Both the position numbers and the translations under genes were made by a program. A stretch of DNA of 64,000 bases from Paramecium tetraurelia. Lineage: Eukaryota > Ciliophora > Oligohymenophorea > Peniculida > Parameciidae. Location: assembly GCF_000165425.1 (NCBI RefSeq), contig NW_001798991.1, positions 1 through 64,000 of the forward strand, written 5' to 3'. Positions within the stretch are counted from its first letter, which is position 1; the number at the start of each line of letters is the position of its first letter. The notes beneath the pieces were generated by a model that was not told where the DNA came from, searched no databases, and saw only the letters and a program-made list of their open reading frames with translations. Shown one piece after another: positions 14,661 to 26,036 of this stretch.

Positions 14661-15596
14661 AAGGTCTATATATGTTGGAATTGGAATACGCATCTATGGA
14701 ACACTAATGATGAAATAAATCGACATGATTAGAATTATTATATATAAAATAATAGATATTTCTATTGAATTATCATTTTTACATTTATATAGCAATTGTC
14801 TATAGAAATTTATAGGTGTATATTTTATTTAAACTTACTAACTAATAAATAATTGCAAATATATTGAAAGTAACCTTTTCATTAAATACTACCATTACGA
14901 ATACATTAAGAATAAAGATCAATTAACATCATAAATTAAATGGATACCATTGCAGCCAAATTTCTCAATTTTCTTCACATAAATTAATGCAATGTGTAAA
15001 TATATCTTGCTTTGACTAGATGGAATAGATTTTGGATTGTTAACTAAATCAATTAATTTGGTTAGACATTTTCTTTTCTTCAATATTAAAAATTGACTAT
15101 ATCAAAATGAAATATATATTTATTCAATAAAACAGAATAAATATAAAAATTTATCCCCTATCATGAGCTAAATTAAAATTCTTTTTGATTTAAGCTATAT
15201 ATATTAATTAAATACTTAGTCATGAATTTTATAATATTCTATAGAATTATCACTTCAAATATATTTCCACTTAAGAGGATTGACGATTTATTAAAGTGTC
15301 TCGATTAGATATTTAAACTATCGAAAAGTTGAATTTCTAAAATCTAAGGCATTATTTGTAACAAAAAAGTAAGGGTGCTCACTTTGAAGTAAAGTATCAA
15401 AAATAGGGAACCTTATTGTAATCAATGTATATGATTATTATTTAATGCGATCTCTTTAACAGAGTTACAATCAATCAGCTTTGAGAACCGAATAGATTAA
15501 AGATGGCTCAAAATTTTATTTCACTTAATTCAGCGGAGTTAAAAATATTATTTTATTCTGTTAAGTAGAGATTTTTAAATTTATATTAATAGGAAA
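14661..15596. other. Convergent intergenic region
   Basis: About 940 bp of AT-rich DNA between the stops of two head-on TPR genes. Short frames occur, but nothing resembling a gene, RNA or terminal repeat was seen. Confidence 0.5.
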
Positions 15597-16887
15597 TCAT
15601 TTATTTTAACTAATAAATGTAAATAAATGTAAATACTATTTGTTTTATTTTTTTAATTTAATATACTCAACTCTTCTTTAAGGCTTACTCACATTTATCT
15701 GCAATGAATTAATATATGTACTTTTTCTCATTTTAATAAATTGATCAACTGGAGAGATTTTTAAAGCTTACTCAAAGCAATTTAAAGCCTCAACAAAGTT
15801 CTATTTTTCTTGTAAGCACACACCTTTATAAGTTGATTATATAACTTTAAATTACCTTTGGATTAAAGTGAAAAGTAATCCTTTGGCTAGATTTAAAGAG
15901 CTTGATTCAACCATTTTAAAGATTCATCATATTTACCAAGCTCTCTTAGACAATCACCTAATTGATAAGGAAACTGCTGTTACCTTTACCATATAAAGAG
16001 TCCAAATGTTTTGGATTAATGGATAATGCTTAATCATACAGGATTATGGCTTCATTGAATTATCCAAGTCCTCTTAAGCAATCACCTTATAATTTTAAGG
16101 ATTTATTTACCTTTAGATGAGAGTGAGTTCAAATGCTTTGAATCCACTGATATGGCTTAATTATAAAAATTCAAAGCTTCCTTTAAATTGTTTTTCATTA
16201 TTAAACATTCACCTATTTTTAAACTATGAATTACCTTTACACCATAATGAATCTCTATTGTTTGGATTCAATTTCAATGTCTAATCAATTACTTAAATGG
16301 CATCATCGAATTTTTGATTATTAAATAAGGCAAAACCTAAATTAATTCAACAACCTACCCTTATTGAATAAATTCGTAGATGACTTCTCGTCATCTTTGC
16401 TGACTTCAGAAAAATTCACAGTCTTTATTAATAATTCCTATTTTAATTTGTCGATTTTCAACTTGTATTCATTTGATAAATCCGTGATAATCTTTGAGAT
16501 AGATATTTTATAATCAGCAAGAGAAATCATTTAACCAATTGCTTAATTCAGTTAATTAGAATCTATCTTCAAAAGTCTTTCCTTTGAGATGTGATATTTG
16601 TTTTTAATTTCATTTTTCAATTTTAAGTATGAGTCCAAAACAAGATCACCTTATTTGCTGATCGATTCACATAGACTATCACATTACTTATTATTATTAT
16701 CAATAAAATTGACTAATTAGTTCAATCCTTGAACATCTTTCATGTGTTGTTAATGGAGTCCTTTTTTAAGACATTAATTGCAAATCAATCTTAAGTCTGT
16801 GCACTATTTATTCAAACAAACCTATTAGATGAATTGAGTATGGTTTTCAATTAAACATTTAATATCTGGGATTTCGACTTCTATCAT
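15597..16887 (-). CDS. B-box-like zinc finger plus TPR-repeat protein
   Basis: Five introns (22, 22, 25, 26, 32 nt) leave 388 codons (387 residues). Residues about 11-50 carry a B-box-like set of metal ligands (Cys/His spaced like CxxENH...C...C...CxxC...HxxH), followed by a coiled-coil stretch to about residue 170 and then five TPRs. As in the convergent TPR gene at 12553, each repeat is a single exon whose boundaries split the first Gly codon after its first base. Finger plus coil plus repeats suggests a scaffold, possibly linked to ubiquitin or cytoskeleton; this is inference. The C-terminal 30 codons are AT-rich and the exact end is less certain. Confidence 0.85.
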
Positions 16888-17202
16888 TTTAAAATAATAC
16901 TTATTTATAATTTTTTGCACTAGGAATTTCAAAAGAAACAATTCAATTTTCATTGAAATTAAACTTTCTTAGTTTTTTTAAGAAAAGACTTATGAAAATC
17001 CAAAAAATTTTGAATCAATGGTTGGCTTTATAAGAGTTAATTTAATCATTTTAGTCGAATTTTTAAATTTATAGAAGAAGTGAGAAGTAAAAATTTTATA
17101 AAATAATTTAAAGCAAGATTGTGATTGATAGTATCACCTAAAAAGCAAAAAAACGCAATATTATTTGAAGTAAAAAATGATTTAAATTATATTTTTCTGA
17201 TA
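16888..17202. other. Intergenic region between two minus-strand genes
   Basis: 315 bp, very AT-rich. It lies upstream of the B-box/TPR gene and downstream of the methyltransferase gene and presumably holds the promoter of the former. No motif is recognisable. Confidence 0.4.
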
Positions 17203-18258
17203 TCATAATTTCTTAATTTTTGCAATAAACATACCACCTGTATTTGATACTTTTGGATCGAATCTAATCGTGTTAAAAATTTTGCCCGATTTACATTATT
17301 ATTAGTTCATACTATAAAATGGATTAACTAAAATGGCGTCATTATTTAATTCTAAAAACTTGATTATTTAATCTTCATTTTGCTTTTAAGAAAAGGAGCA
17401 TGTGCTATAAATTAACATTCCATTTTATTTAAGAAGTCTATATCCATTCTCTAATAAAGAAAATTATAAGTCATAGATTTATTATAATTTCTTTTAATCC
17501 AAAAATCTGCTGTTAAAATCCTCCTCAGTCCATTCATTTGCTTTTGTTTGTTCAGTTGTGTAGGTGTTAGTGTAATTTTTTTACAATTGTTTTTTAGAGG
17601 CCTTGTTATTTTTCTATTGCTTTTTCGTATTTTTTTCTTGAATGGGTTTATTTATGTATTTTTTTAAATGTTTTATACTACCCTCATGTGTGCATTCAGC
17701 GTCAATCAAAACTTTATCAAATAGTATTTCGCTTTTATATTTTGTTCCATCTTCTAATATCAATTCAACAAATTTTTCTAATTTATATTTATTAACTATT
17801 GATTGAGTAATATTTAATCTATTTTATGAGATGTCAACTCCAAATACCTTTCTTTAAATTCCATCTTCTTTCGTTTAGAGTCTCAATAAATCTGCTATAA
17901 AAGTTAATTTAGCTCCTGGCGCACAACAAATCTCCAATAAATTAGTGTCATTTTTATTGATGTCCAATGAATAAACCACTGCAGCACTTGATTTATCAAT
18001 TCCATATAAGTTTCCATCCTTATACAATTAGAGATTACTGATTTTTTCATCTGCGGGAAGAGAGTATAATGTTGGGATTTCATAAATAGGTAGTATTTAA
18101 TTTGACACTTGTTGTTAAAGTTATTCAAAAGTAATCTAATAATCAGGCTTTATTCGAATATAACGAAGGGTTTACTCAAACAAAAAGATTTCTTCGTCGA
18201 TTCCTTCCTCTTAAAGAAATTCCCTAAACTGTGGTGATAATTTATTTAAAATATTCAT
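17203..18258 (-). CDS. NSUN/RsmB-family RNA cytosine-5 methyltransferase
   Basis: A single exon of 351 residues. The SAM-binding motif reads LEICCAPGAKL (about residues 107-117), matching the CxAPGxKT signature of RNA m5C methyltransferases. VDIS follows at the acidic ribose-binding position, then VLIDAEC with the motif IV Cys, and GMLIYSTCSF with the motif VI TCS box that holds the nucleophilic Cys, followed by NE. Enzymes of this family methylate C5 of cytosine in tRNA or rRNA using S-adenosylmethionine. Asp-Ala-Glu-Cys in place of the common Asp-Ala-Pro-Cys marks a divergent subgroup. A Lys/Gln-rich insertion precedes motif VI. The target RNA cannot be named from sequence. Confidence 0.88.
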
Positions 18259-18289
18259 AATAATAAAAATGTAAAAGACCACTATAAAA

Positions 18290-18724
18290 ATGATAAAATA
18301 AATAAATTTCTAAGCCTTAGGCCATGGCAATTCATCTTACTATCAAGAAATTGATGAATAGTATTAGTTCTTAAGTCAAATGAATATAGCTATTGCAGGA
18401 AGCTCAATAATAAATTATTGGTTAACTCTGTTTGAACATTTTATCATTCAAAGAATTTATCCTGATTTCAGTACTACCACAATAAATATTGATTGTGCTT
18501 ATTTTTAAAAGTTGATTAGAACTTCATTTTTATTTACAATTAATTAAAAGAATGTACCTAAATAAAACAAAAATAAATAATTGGCAAACATGATTAACTT
18601 AGAAATTTTGGAATTAATTCCTAGTTTCTGCAATTAAGAAGTTTCATCCAATTTTAGCTTCAATTAATATTTTTATTAGTAATTGATTTTTGATAAAATC
18701 TCTAAGAACTAAATCTATCTCTGA
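18290..18724 (+). CDS. Mpv17/PMP22-like small membrane protein (tentative)
   Basis: A 144-codon ORF without introns. The middle and end recall Mpv17-family proteins: a Tyr-Trp-Leu-x-Leu-Phe-Glu segment, Arg-Thr-x-Phe-Leu-Phe, and a C-terminal Asn-Phe-x-Phe ... Tyr ... Leu-Ile-Phe ... Ile-Tyr-Leu. Usual Mpv17 proteins are about 180-200 residues with four membrane spans; this one is shorter and lacks the Gly-Pro and Asp-Gln signature residues. It may be a diverged or decaying member. The ATG chosen lies only 31 bp from the start of the divergent methyltransferase gene; an in-frame ATG at 18380 is an alternative. Confidence 0.45.
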
Positions 18725-18969
18725 TATGTTAGATAAATACCCAATTCAAAAATAATTCCATTATTAATAATCTACTATTATTTATTATTCTAACCATTTA
18801 AGAAATTAACTTGGATAACAAAATCAGATCAATAGAAAATAATTTGTATAGTTGAAGTAAATTCAATATTTGAGGATCAAATTTTTTCATTCAAATTGTC
18901 TGCATTAGTAAATAGTCAGTCAAATTCCTACCAAGGAAGAATAATTTAATTTTACATTTTTTAAATAAA

Positions 18970-19485
18970 ATGAATTAAAATTCAACTTAAGTGCCAATTC
19001 TAAAACATCTTATTTAGATTCGAAGATCAGTCATCCAAAATTTCAAATCAAAAGAGAGATGTCGATTTCATATGTTAGAATTGCTTTTACTAATTGAGAA
19101 TGTAGAAAAGGAGTTCAGAGGAGTTGTGTATAATGAAGAATTTATATTATCAATAATGAAAAACTTGACTTAGATAGATTCGGATGAATTAATGATTGAA
19201 ATTCTGAGGTAATCCCTTCCTTATTGGAATGTCACCATTTAGATGATGTTTGTGAAACATACTTTGACAATTCTTTCTGTAATTTGCAAAACTCAAAATA
19301 TTCAACTTCGAGTGGCCATACTCTAATTTGTTATGGATGTGAATATTAAGAGTTACGAGCCAGCTTTTAGATTGGCTATCAAGGATGGGATATTAAAAAT
19401 TATACTGCAAATTTTAAAATCTCCCAAGGAAGTTAAGGAACTTGCTTTGATTGCCTTGGATAGTTTTAAATATTAATATAAATGA
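18970..19485 (+). CDS. ARM/HEAT-like helical protein
   Basis: 171 residues in one exon, made almost wholly of amphipathic helices. Leu/Ile-rich pairs such as MLELLLLIENVEKEFRGVV and HTLTILSVICKT suggest armadillo- or HEAT-like repeats, which act as protein-binding surfaces. The TGA stop overlaps the ATG of the next gene as ATGA. If a 41-nt GT...AG segment (19464-19504) is instead removed as an intron, this frame continues into the downstream protein and both would be one gene. No specific family was identified. Confidence 0.6.
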
Positions 19486-22051
19486 AATAATTTGTTAACC
19501 CAGTTTTTCAACCTCTAGATCATTCCATATCAATGAGTCATCGTAGAACTGAATACATACCCAAGATTCCTCAACCAACAATTGGACAGGAGTTGCCATG
19601 TGATTTTGAAAAAATATTTTCATCAGAAACAGACATTTCATCTCGGCTGAATGATAGCATGATATAACCATTTGATAATAGGAATTTCTACATTGATTAA
19701 TCTCCTGCTTACAGAGGAACCACAGAGAGCTAATTCCACAATAATACGCTCACTCTAACACAAGTAGTTGACTAGAAAAAATATAATTAAGAAATCATCA
19801 AGTATTCTGATGATGATAGTTTAATTAATTCTTCGTTTTTTGGTGTCCTAAATTAGGATGCTTTCTAAAAACCATTATAACAGATGGATTCAATTTACAG
19901 AAAACTTGAAGAACCAAGTTAATTTAATCATAATACCAAAAATGCCCAAACACTTTGTGATGAAGAATTAAGAGCCGAATTGTAAGATCAAGTTTAAGAT
20001 CTCCACATTAATAATAAATTTATTTCTCCTACACTTTATTAACCATTTAGTTAACCGATACAAGATAGTTCCAATAGAATTAATAATTTCAACAATACCA
20101 ACAAGTACTCAACCATACAAACTTATGAAAATAAACCTATTGATGCATACAAACCATATGATTAAAATTTAAGATAATAATCCAATTTACAGTAGCCAAG
20201 TTAGTATACTTTACAGGGTAACGAACAAATAAAGTACAATTCAACCTCATATAACAATAATTATCCAACATCTGTTGAAACTAATATGATCATTTAAAAT
20301 ACACCTCCAAGAAGTAGGTTCGTATCCCCAACCTTATAGAAATAAATAGAATAAAAATAGTATTCTGAAATTAAATAAAACACTTATAACAATTCCAAAA
20401 CAGAAAAATTAAGAATTAACAGTCCTGACTAATTTGAAACCATAAAAATTACTGAAATTGTCAACGTTGAAAACTCATAAAATTAATCTCTAACATCACC
20501 CTCGCCTTCTGCACCAGTCTTGCCACTAAGGCATTCAAGCTTTATTAATAAAAATTCTGAACCTTTAGCCAATAAAAAAAATTCAGATGTTTATTACTCC
20601 TAAATGGTCTAACCTATGACAAATCAAAAAGTATTACAAAGAACTATTGTAAATAAAGGTTAAGATAATAATGAATATGTATTAGATGCTCAATTATAAT
20701 AATACTCTAGAAAAATTCAGTCTCCGCACAAAAATAACATTATTTTAGACTAATAATCTGAATTATAAAGTAATCGTACTTCTTAACAACAGATTATTAT
20801 TCCTTAACCTCAAAAATAAATCTATTCAGTTTAATCTCCTACTTAATTACCTCAATCACCAAAATTAATAACGAAACAACAAGAAAGGTTGGATCAAAAG
20901 GAATTGTTTTTATAAGCAGAGAAAGCAATAAAATTTTAAAGAACTCAACCTAAAGCTATTCTACCTGAATGGTAAAAATAATCAAATTAAAAGGATACTA
21001 AACAAACACAACAAACAAATCAAACATTCTCAAAGAATAATGGCAATAAATAAGATGATTTACAAGTATTATGCGTAATATGTGAAGATCTTATCCCTTT
21101 TGAGGATGTAGATTCCCATTCTATTAGATGCTTAGCAAAATCTAAGCAATAAGCAAAAACTCAAACTGCTCATACTTTAATTCTGAATTTGAATCACAAA
21201 TTGGAACAATTAAAATAGAATATCATTATATAATCTAAGTAGTTAGGAGATGATTTGGTGAATAGCGAGGAGATAATTGGTTGCATTACAAAAATCATCT
21301 AATGTTCTTATAATTATAAGAAACTCAAGTAATATAATGAATTATTGGGTTAACAATATCAAAAGTACTAATAAAACTTCGATCAAAAACGATTTATTAT
21401 GATCCTTACATTGTAAAGGGTCTTAGCAGTGTCATAAGAGAAACAGTTAAAATTATAATTCGTTGAAGAAAGCTAAAATAATTAAATGGAAGATGAAAGT
21501 TTTTTATATAATGAACTTAATAGATTAAATAAATAGGTCGAAATAGAAAAAGCGTAACATAAATAATATTATTTAGTAATTTAGAACAAGCCAAATTAGA
21601 ATAAGAATTGTTTAAGAAAATTTAAAAGGAAGACCTTGAAAATATGAAGTATTTGAGAGCATAATATTTGGAATAAAACGTAGATAATGAAGTGCTTTCT
21701 TAAATAAACTCGGAATGGGATGTAAGGAATCCTGAGACAAAAACCAACAGAATCTCTAATAGTATTGTATCGGATATTTAATACTAAAGGGATTTTGATG
21801 GGATGGCAGTTCGAAAAGAGGGAAGCAGTCCAACAATAATTTAAAATGAGGTTACACAATTGAATATTATTTAGGATTAAAAAAAAGCATTTTATTAGTT
21901 AGCCGTCTAGATAAAATTAAATCTACCTCATAATCATCCAGGAAAAAACTTATTACTTTAGGATGCCTATGAGAAGGCTGTAAATTTAAAAGTACCAAAG
22001 GTTGGATGGGAGATGTTTATTATTGAAGAAATTAGAAATATCTAATAATGA
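19482..22051 (+). CDS. Gln/Asn-rich coiled-coil protein with C2HC-like zinc finger
   Basis: One 23-nt intron (21558-21580) gives 848 residues. The first 500 residues are low-complexity, rich in Asn, Gln, Ser and Pro. A short finger, CVICEDLIPFEDVDSHSIRC, has CxxC and HxxxxC spacing like UBZ or C2HC fingers. The rest is mainly coiled coil with a helical C-terminus. The first Met is at 19482; a second in-frame Met at 19533 follows a more typical context. The composition suggests a scaffold or a microtubule- or ubiquitin-binding role, but no orthologue is recognised. It may be fused to the preceding ARM-like ORF through a 41-nt intron. Confidence 0.75.
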
Positions 22052-22529
22052 TAACGTTTAATATATACTTATTGTATTGTTATTTGAGATTATGTTGTTT
22101 TCATTTTGATAATTTGTATTTATAAACTAATCATAAATGCTAAACAATAAGAACCGAAATTTTAATATAGAAATTATTATTAAGTGAAATATGAACAACA
22201 ACATTAATCTATATGTTTTTTTAGATTATTATTCTAAAGTGATATAGAAATGAATTTATGGATAGAATTTCAATTTTTGATAGTGTATTATTAATAAAAT
22301 AAAACAGGGGATTGCAAATAAAATCATTTCAAACATAGTTGTTGAGGTTGCTACGATGATAATATGCTTTATTTATTTTCCATAACTTATAGTGGCTAGT
22401 GAATTTCCAATTGTAATAAAATTAGATAATGTCTTATGCATTTTTTGTTTTAATCTATGTCAATAAAAGAGAAATATTACTAGATGTGATAAGAATTCGT
22501 ATTATTTGCCATATCTACATAATCCACAT
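22052..22529. other. Convergent intergenic region
   Basis: 478 bp, AT-rich, between convergent stops. No gene, repeat or RNA was recognised. Confidence 0.4.
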
Positions 22530-23490
22530 TCAAAAATGGCAATTTCTTTTGTGGTCCACGTTTCTATGAGATAAAATGGATAGAATACCGAATGGAAAAT
22601 CGTTCCTTAAGGGAGAAATAAGTATATCTAGGACATCTTGCTGTAAAAGAGAGTAAACATTCTAGCTGTTTGGCTACTATTATTCTATTTGTTCTTGATT
22701 AGGAGAATCGTTATCAAGAATTTTCTTCTTTCTGCCTGGTTTCTTTTCCTTTTATACTTATAAAAAATACTTGCTTAATGTCCCTTTTGCTATCAATCAA
22801 AACCTTTTCTTTCATAAATTCAGCTAATTTCTGATCACTCTTGTAATACAATTAGACCACAACACTTAGGAGACTTTCAAACGCATTTACCCACAATGGT
22901 TAAGTTCCTTTTTGGCGATACTGTCCTCCTTGTGGTAATTTCTTGGTGAAAATAAGTGGAGTGATTGAGTTTGGTGGTAAAAACTTACTAAGTAAAATAT
23001 TATGAAAAAATAAATGATGAATATAAGGAAATAGTGTTTTGGAGAGTGATGAAAAAGTACTTACTCTAATAAAACTTCGTCTATCAAGGCATCCGAATTG
23101 GCTTTCTTTTTATATTACTTTATTGTCTCTGTTGGAAGCTCCAAATATCCGGTGCTAAAATAATAATAAATATGCAATAATCTAATATAAAGAATAAGGG
23201 AAACTGTATTCACAGCAATCAAAATAAAATATAAAGATAGTTACATACATATGTGAGCCTTATCGAGCAAGATGCTTAATTTGTTATATCACTTATTTTT
23301 GTTATTCTGTGACTATTTGCTATTTGTATTGCAATTTGGTGGCTAAATTAATGCTGATTCTGTTACAAGTCTTATCTCCATTCTCTCCTAATTTTATCAC
23401 TTTGCGTATGCCCAAATCAATTCCATTATTGTCTTCGAAATATGCGCTATTATTTTAATTTTCCTACTATTCATCATGTTAATTCTTCAT
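22530..23490 (-). CDS. Hypothetical protein with basic AT-hook-like tail and two long introns
   Basis: Three introns, at 23155-23248 (94 nt), 22984-23060 (77 nt) and a 22-nt one near the 3' end, leave exactly 256 codons (255 residues). The N-terminus is Asn/Gln-rich; the middle contains LPPNSITPLIFTKKLPQGGQ and a mostly helical segment. A basic KKPGRKKK motif follows, resembling an AT hook or nuclear localisation signal. A nuclear role is inference. The two long introns are about three times the size normal in this window. The frame is open above the chosen ATG into the decayed region upstream, so the true start may differ. Confidence 0.55.
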
Positions 23491-23494
23491 TGTT

Positions 23495-24640
23495 AGCTAC
23501 TAACTTAATATTATCAAATCCAGAACCTATTTATTCGATGAAGAAATGCTTATTGAAAATAATTATTTGTTTCATAAATAATTCTTTGCCCTTATATTGA
23601 TAAGCCTAAAAACAATCAATCCATCCAAATCTTATTCATTCTCCACTTATTTCTTGAGCCAATTCTCATACTTTAATTCATATATGCATTTATTTATCTT
23701 TTTAATTTTCCAAACCATCATTGTGAGTAATTTCATATCAATCCCTTTTCATCGATCCCAATCAATTTCATTAACTGTTGACTTCTTGTGAACAACACCC
23801 TTAAGTCTGTCTCACCTTTCCAAAACCATAAAACAGCAAAATCAGTTCATCAACTCACTTCAAAGTGAATACGCCATGTTTCACTCTTTTGATACATAAT
23901 GAATGTATATTGAAGATCTCAATCATTCTGAAGATAATAATTTAGTATTCTTCAAGAGAAGAGTCCAAACCAATATAAAATGATAGATCTTAATATTATG
24001 TGAAAATGGGAAAATTCTTATTTGGATTATTTAAACACACTCAAGCATCTTATTTATGCTCTTATCAATTCAAATTTTGTATTACAACACCTCTATACAC
24101 TAATTAATAAGTTAAATTAATTTAAAATATATATCACTTTTCATATAAACCAAATGCAGAAATCTTTCATTAGACAAACATTTTCTAATAAGACTTCTTT
24201 GAACTTTTGAAACTGCCACAATATTAAAATCATTCCTTGAAATCTCTCAAAATCTAAGCAAAAAAATAACAAGATTTTATAAGCGTCATCAACTTAAATT
24301 AATATAATTGTATGAGCCTTCAAATTTCGAGTTCATACTTTTCTATCCAAAGTTGAATCAAAAGAAAAAATAAAATCATTTAAACAGTCTATTCTTGTGC
24401 ATCTTCTTTCTTTTTCGAGCTACGTCCTATCAACTAGGTTTTTTTATTAGCAAGTCTGTTGAATTTCATGATATTTTTCATACAAACACTGATCATCATA
24501 ACCTTAAAATTTGTCTTTTAGATAAACTGACTATTATAAAGTTTTTCTCTTTGCAATTTTTACAATTTAAGTCATTTGATCTGAGTTTGGCAAGTGAAAT
24601 ATCAATCTTGTGATAGAGCAGATTTAACAATAAATTTAAT
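23495..24640 (-). pseudogene. Probable decayed protein-coding gene
   Basis: On the minus strand several stretches of coding-like sequence occur in changing frames. Examples are AYQYKGKELFMKQIIIF near 23570, KLLTMMVWKIKKINKCI near 23700 and HKIDISLAKLRSNDLNCK near 24590. They cannot be joined by introns of the usual size into one frame, and TGA codons interrupt each. Two apparent plus-strand ORFs here (23597-23791, 24395-24613) are antisense shadows. The family is not identified. It might be a host gene copy lost after duplication, which is common in Paramecium after whole-genome duplications. Confidence 0.35.
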
Positions 24641-26036
24641 AAAAAAAGTAAATATAGACATAATATTATTATGTCTATATTTATTATGATTATATTCAAA
24701 ACAAATTATTGATATTTGCACTAATACAATCTCTATCTTTAGCATCATAAATTTGTACTAATTTAAATATTTTCATTCTTGAAAATATTTTGCCCTATCA
24801 AATTCAACTAAAATCATTTGAGCCTTAAACTATTTATATGTGAAAAAGGGCAACTTTAGATTATATCTATATTCAAGTGTTAAATATTGATTTATTTTGC
24901 TCTTTTTAGAGTTTTGAAGTCACTAGTATGATTAAAATCAATGATTATTGCTAAAGTACTTTCGAATTCGTAAATAGAGTTAAAATTTATTGTAAAAGAG
25001 AATTGTTATTTCTATAACTATGTAAAAAAATGAATATAGATAGAAAACACTGACACAAAGTTTTGTCACTAGTAAAAAATAAATGTTTGAATAGGGCATT
25101 TAGATTTTAGCATTTCTCATTAAATGAGACAAATCATTCACCATACAAATATCAGAGTTCTTATTGAAAATTAAACAATTAAGTCAGTATTCATTGTTCT
25201 TAATTCACTTTTTGATTAAGAGATATCTAAAAATTCGACAAAGCATAAAATTTCCCCCAACAAGCAGGCTATGGAAGTCTAAGATACAAATAAATATTAT
25301 TTCGTCTTATTTTTCCGAAATAACAGATGAATATTATTAATGTATTTAGATTGCTTTTTAAAATCTATTGACTAATATAATGATTATTGAATCTATAATA
25401 GGTTTATAAATTCATATATAAAAATAAAATATATTATTTCAATTAGAGAATAACAATCATCAAAAGCTTTAGAAATTAATAATCACCTTTCAATTATTTT
25501 AATTAAATGTATGAAAAAATTCAATCTAAGTTAGATCAAACTCCAATTTTATCTCTTAAACTAATTAATGATAAGTGACATGATATTTCCAAATATGATG
25601 AAATAAGAGTTTAACCATAAGGATAATTGTTGTTTCATATTTCAAAGAGTATTTTTAATACTCCTGGATGAATAATAGTAATAAGATTTCTGTGTCTCAA
25701 TACACCATTTTTATTAGAAATTCTAGGAAAAGTTCTCTATTTGAAATATTAAATAGCTTTTATAGCTTATTAGAATTACAAAACATCTCTAAACTTAGTG
25801 TGTTAAAGATTTGCTTCATACTTCATTGTTGAAATTAAAGAGGATGTATTTTTAGATCATAATTTCTGATTGAGCAATAAATCATTCAGAACAATTTTAT
25901 TCAAGGATAAAGGAGATATGTAAAACATGATTTATATGAGAGAAGAAAGCATAATGGATTCAAATATGAAATATATATTTTTTTTCTAACAATTAATTAA
26001 ATTTCATAAATTAAGTAAAATCTAAAACTTTATTCG
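24641..26036. other. Long AT-rich intergenic region
   Basis: About 1.4 kb with no gene I can support. It holds the hairpin listed separately at 24650-24682 and the promoter region of the phosphatase gene that follows. Confidence 0.5.
24650..24682. repeat. Perfect inverted repeat (16-bp arms, 1-bp centre)
   Basis: Arm 24650-24665 (aaatatagacataata) is exactly reversed and complemented at 24667-24682 around a single T. The inner part begins TATAGAC and ends GTCTATA, so it is a TA-flanked palindrome about the size of the smallest Paramecium internal eliminated sequences. It could also be a hairpin terminator-like structure or simply an AT-rich palindrome. Confidence 0.8.

Noticed and set aside
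23597-24613. Plus-strand ORFs rich in Phe, Ser and Ile
   Set aside because: Antisense shadows of the decayed minus-strand region.
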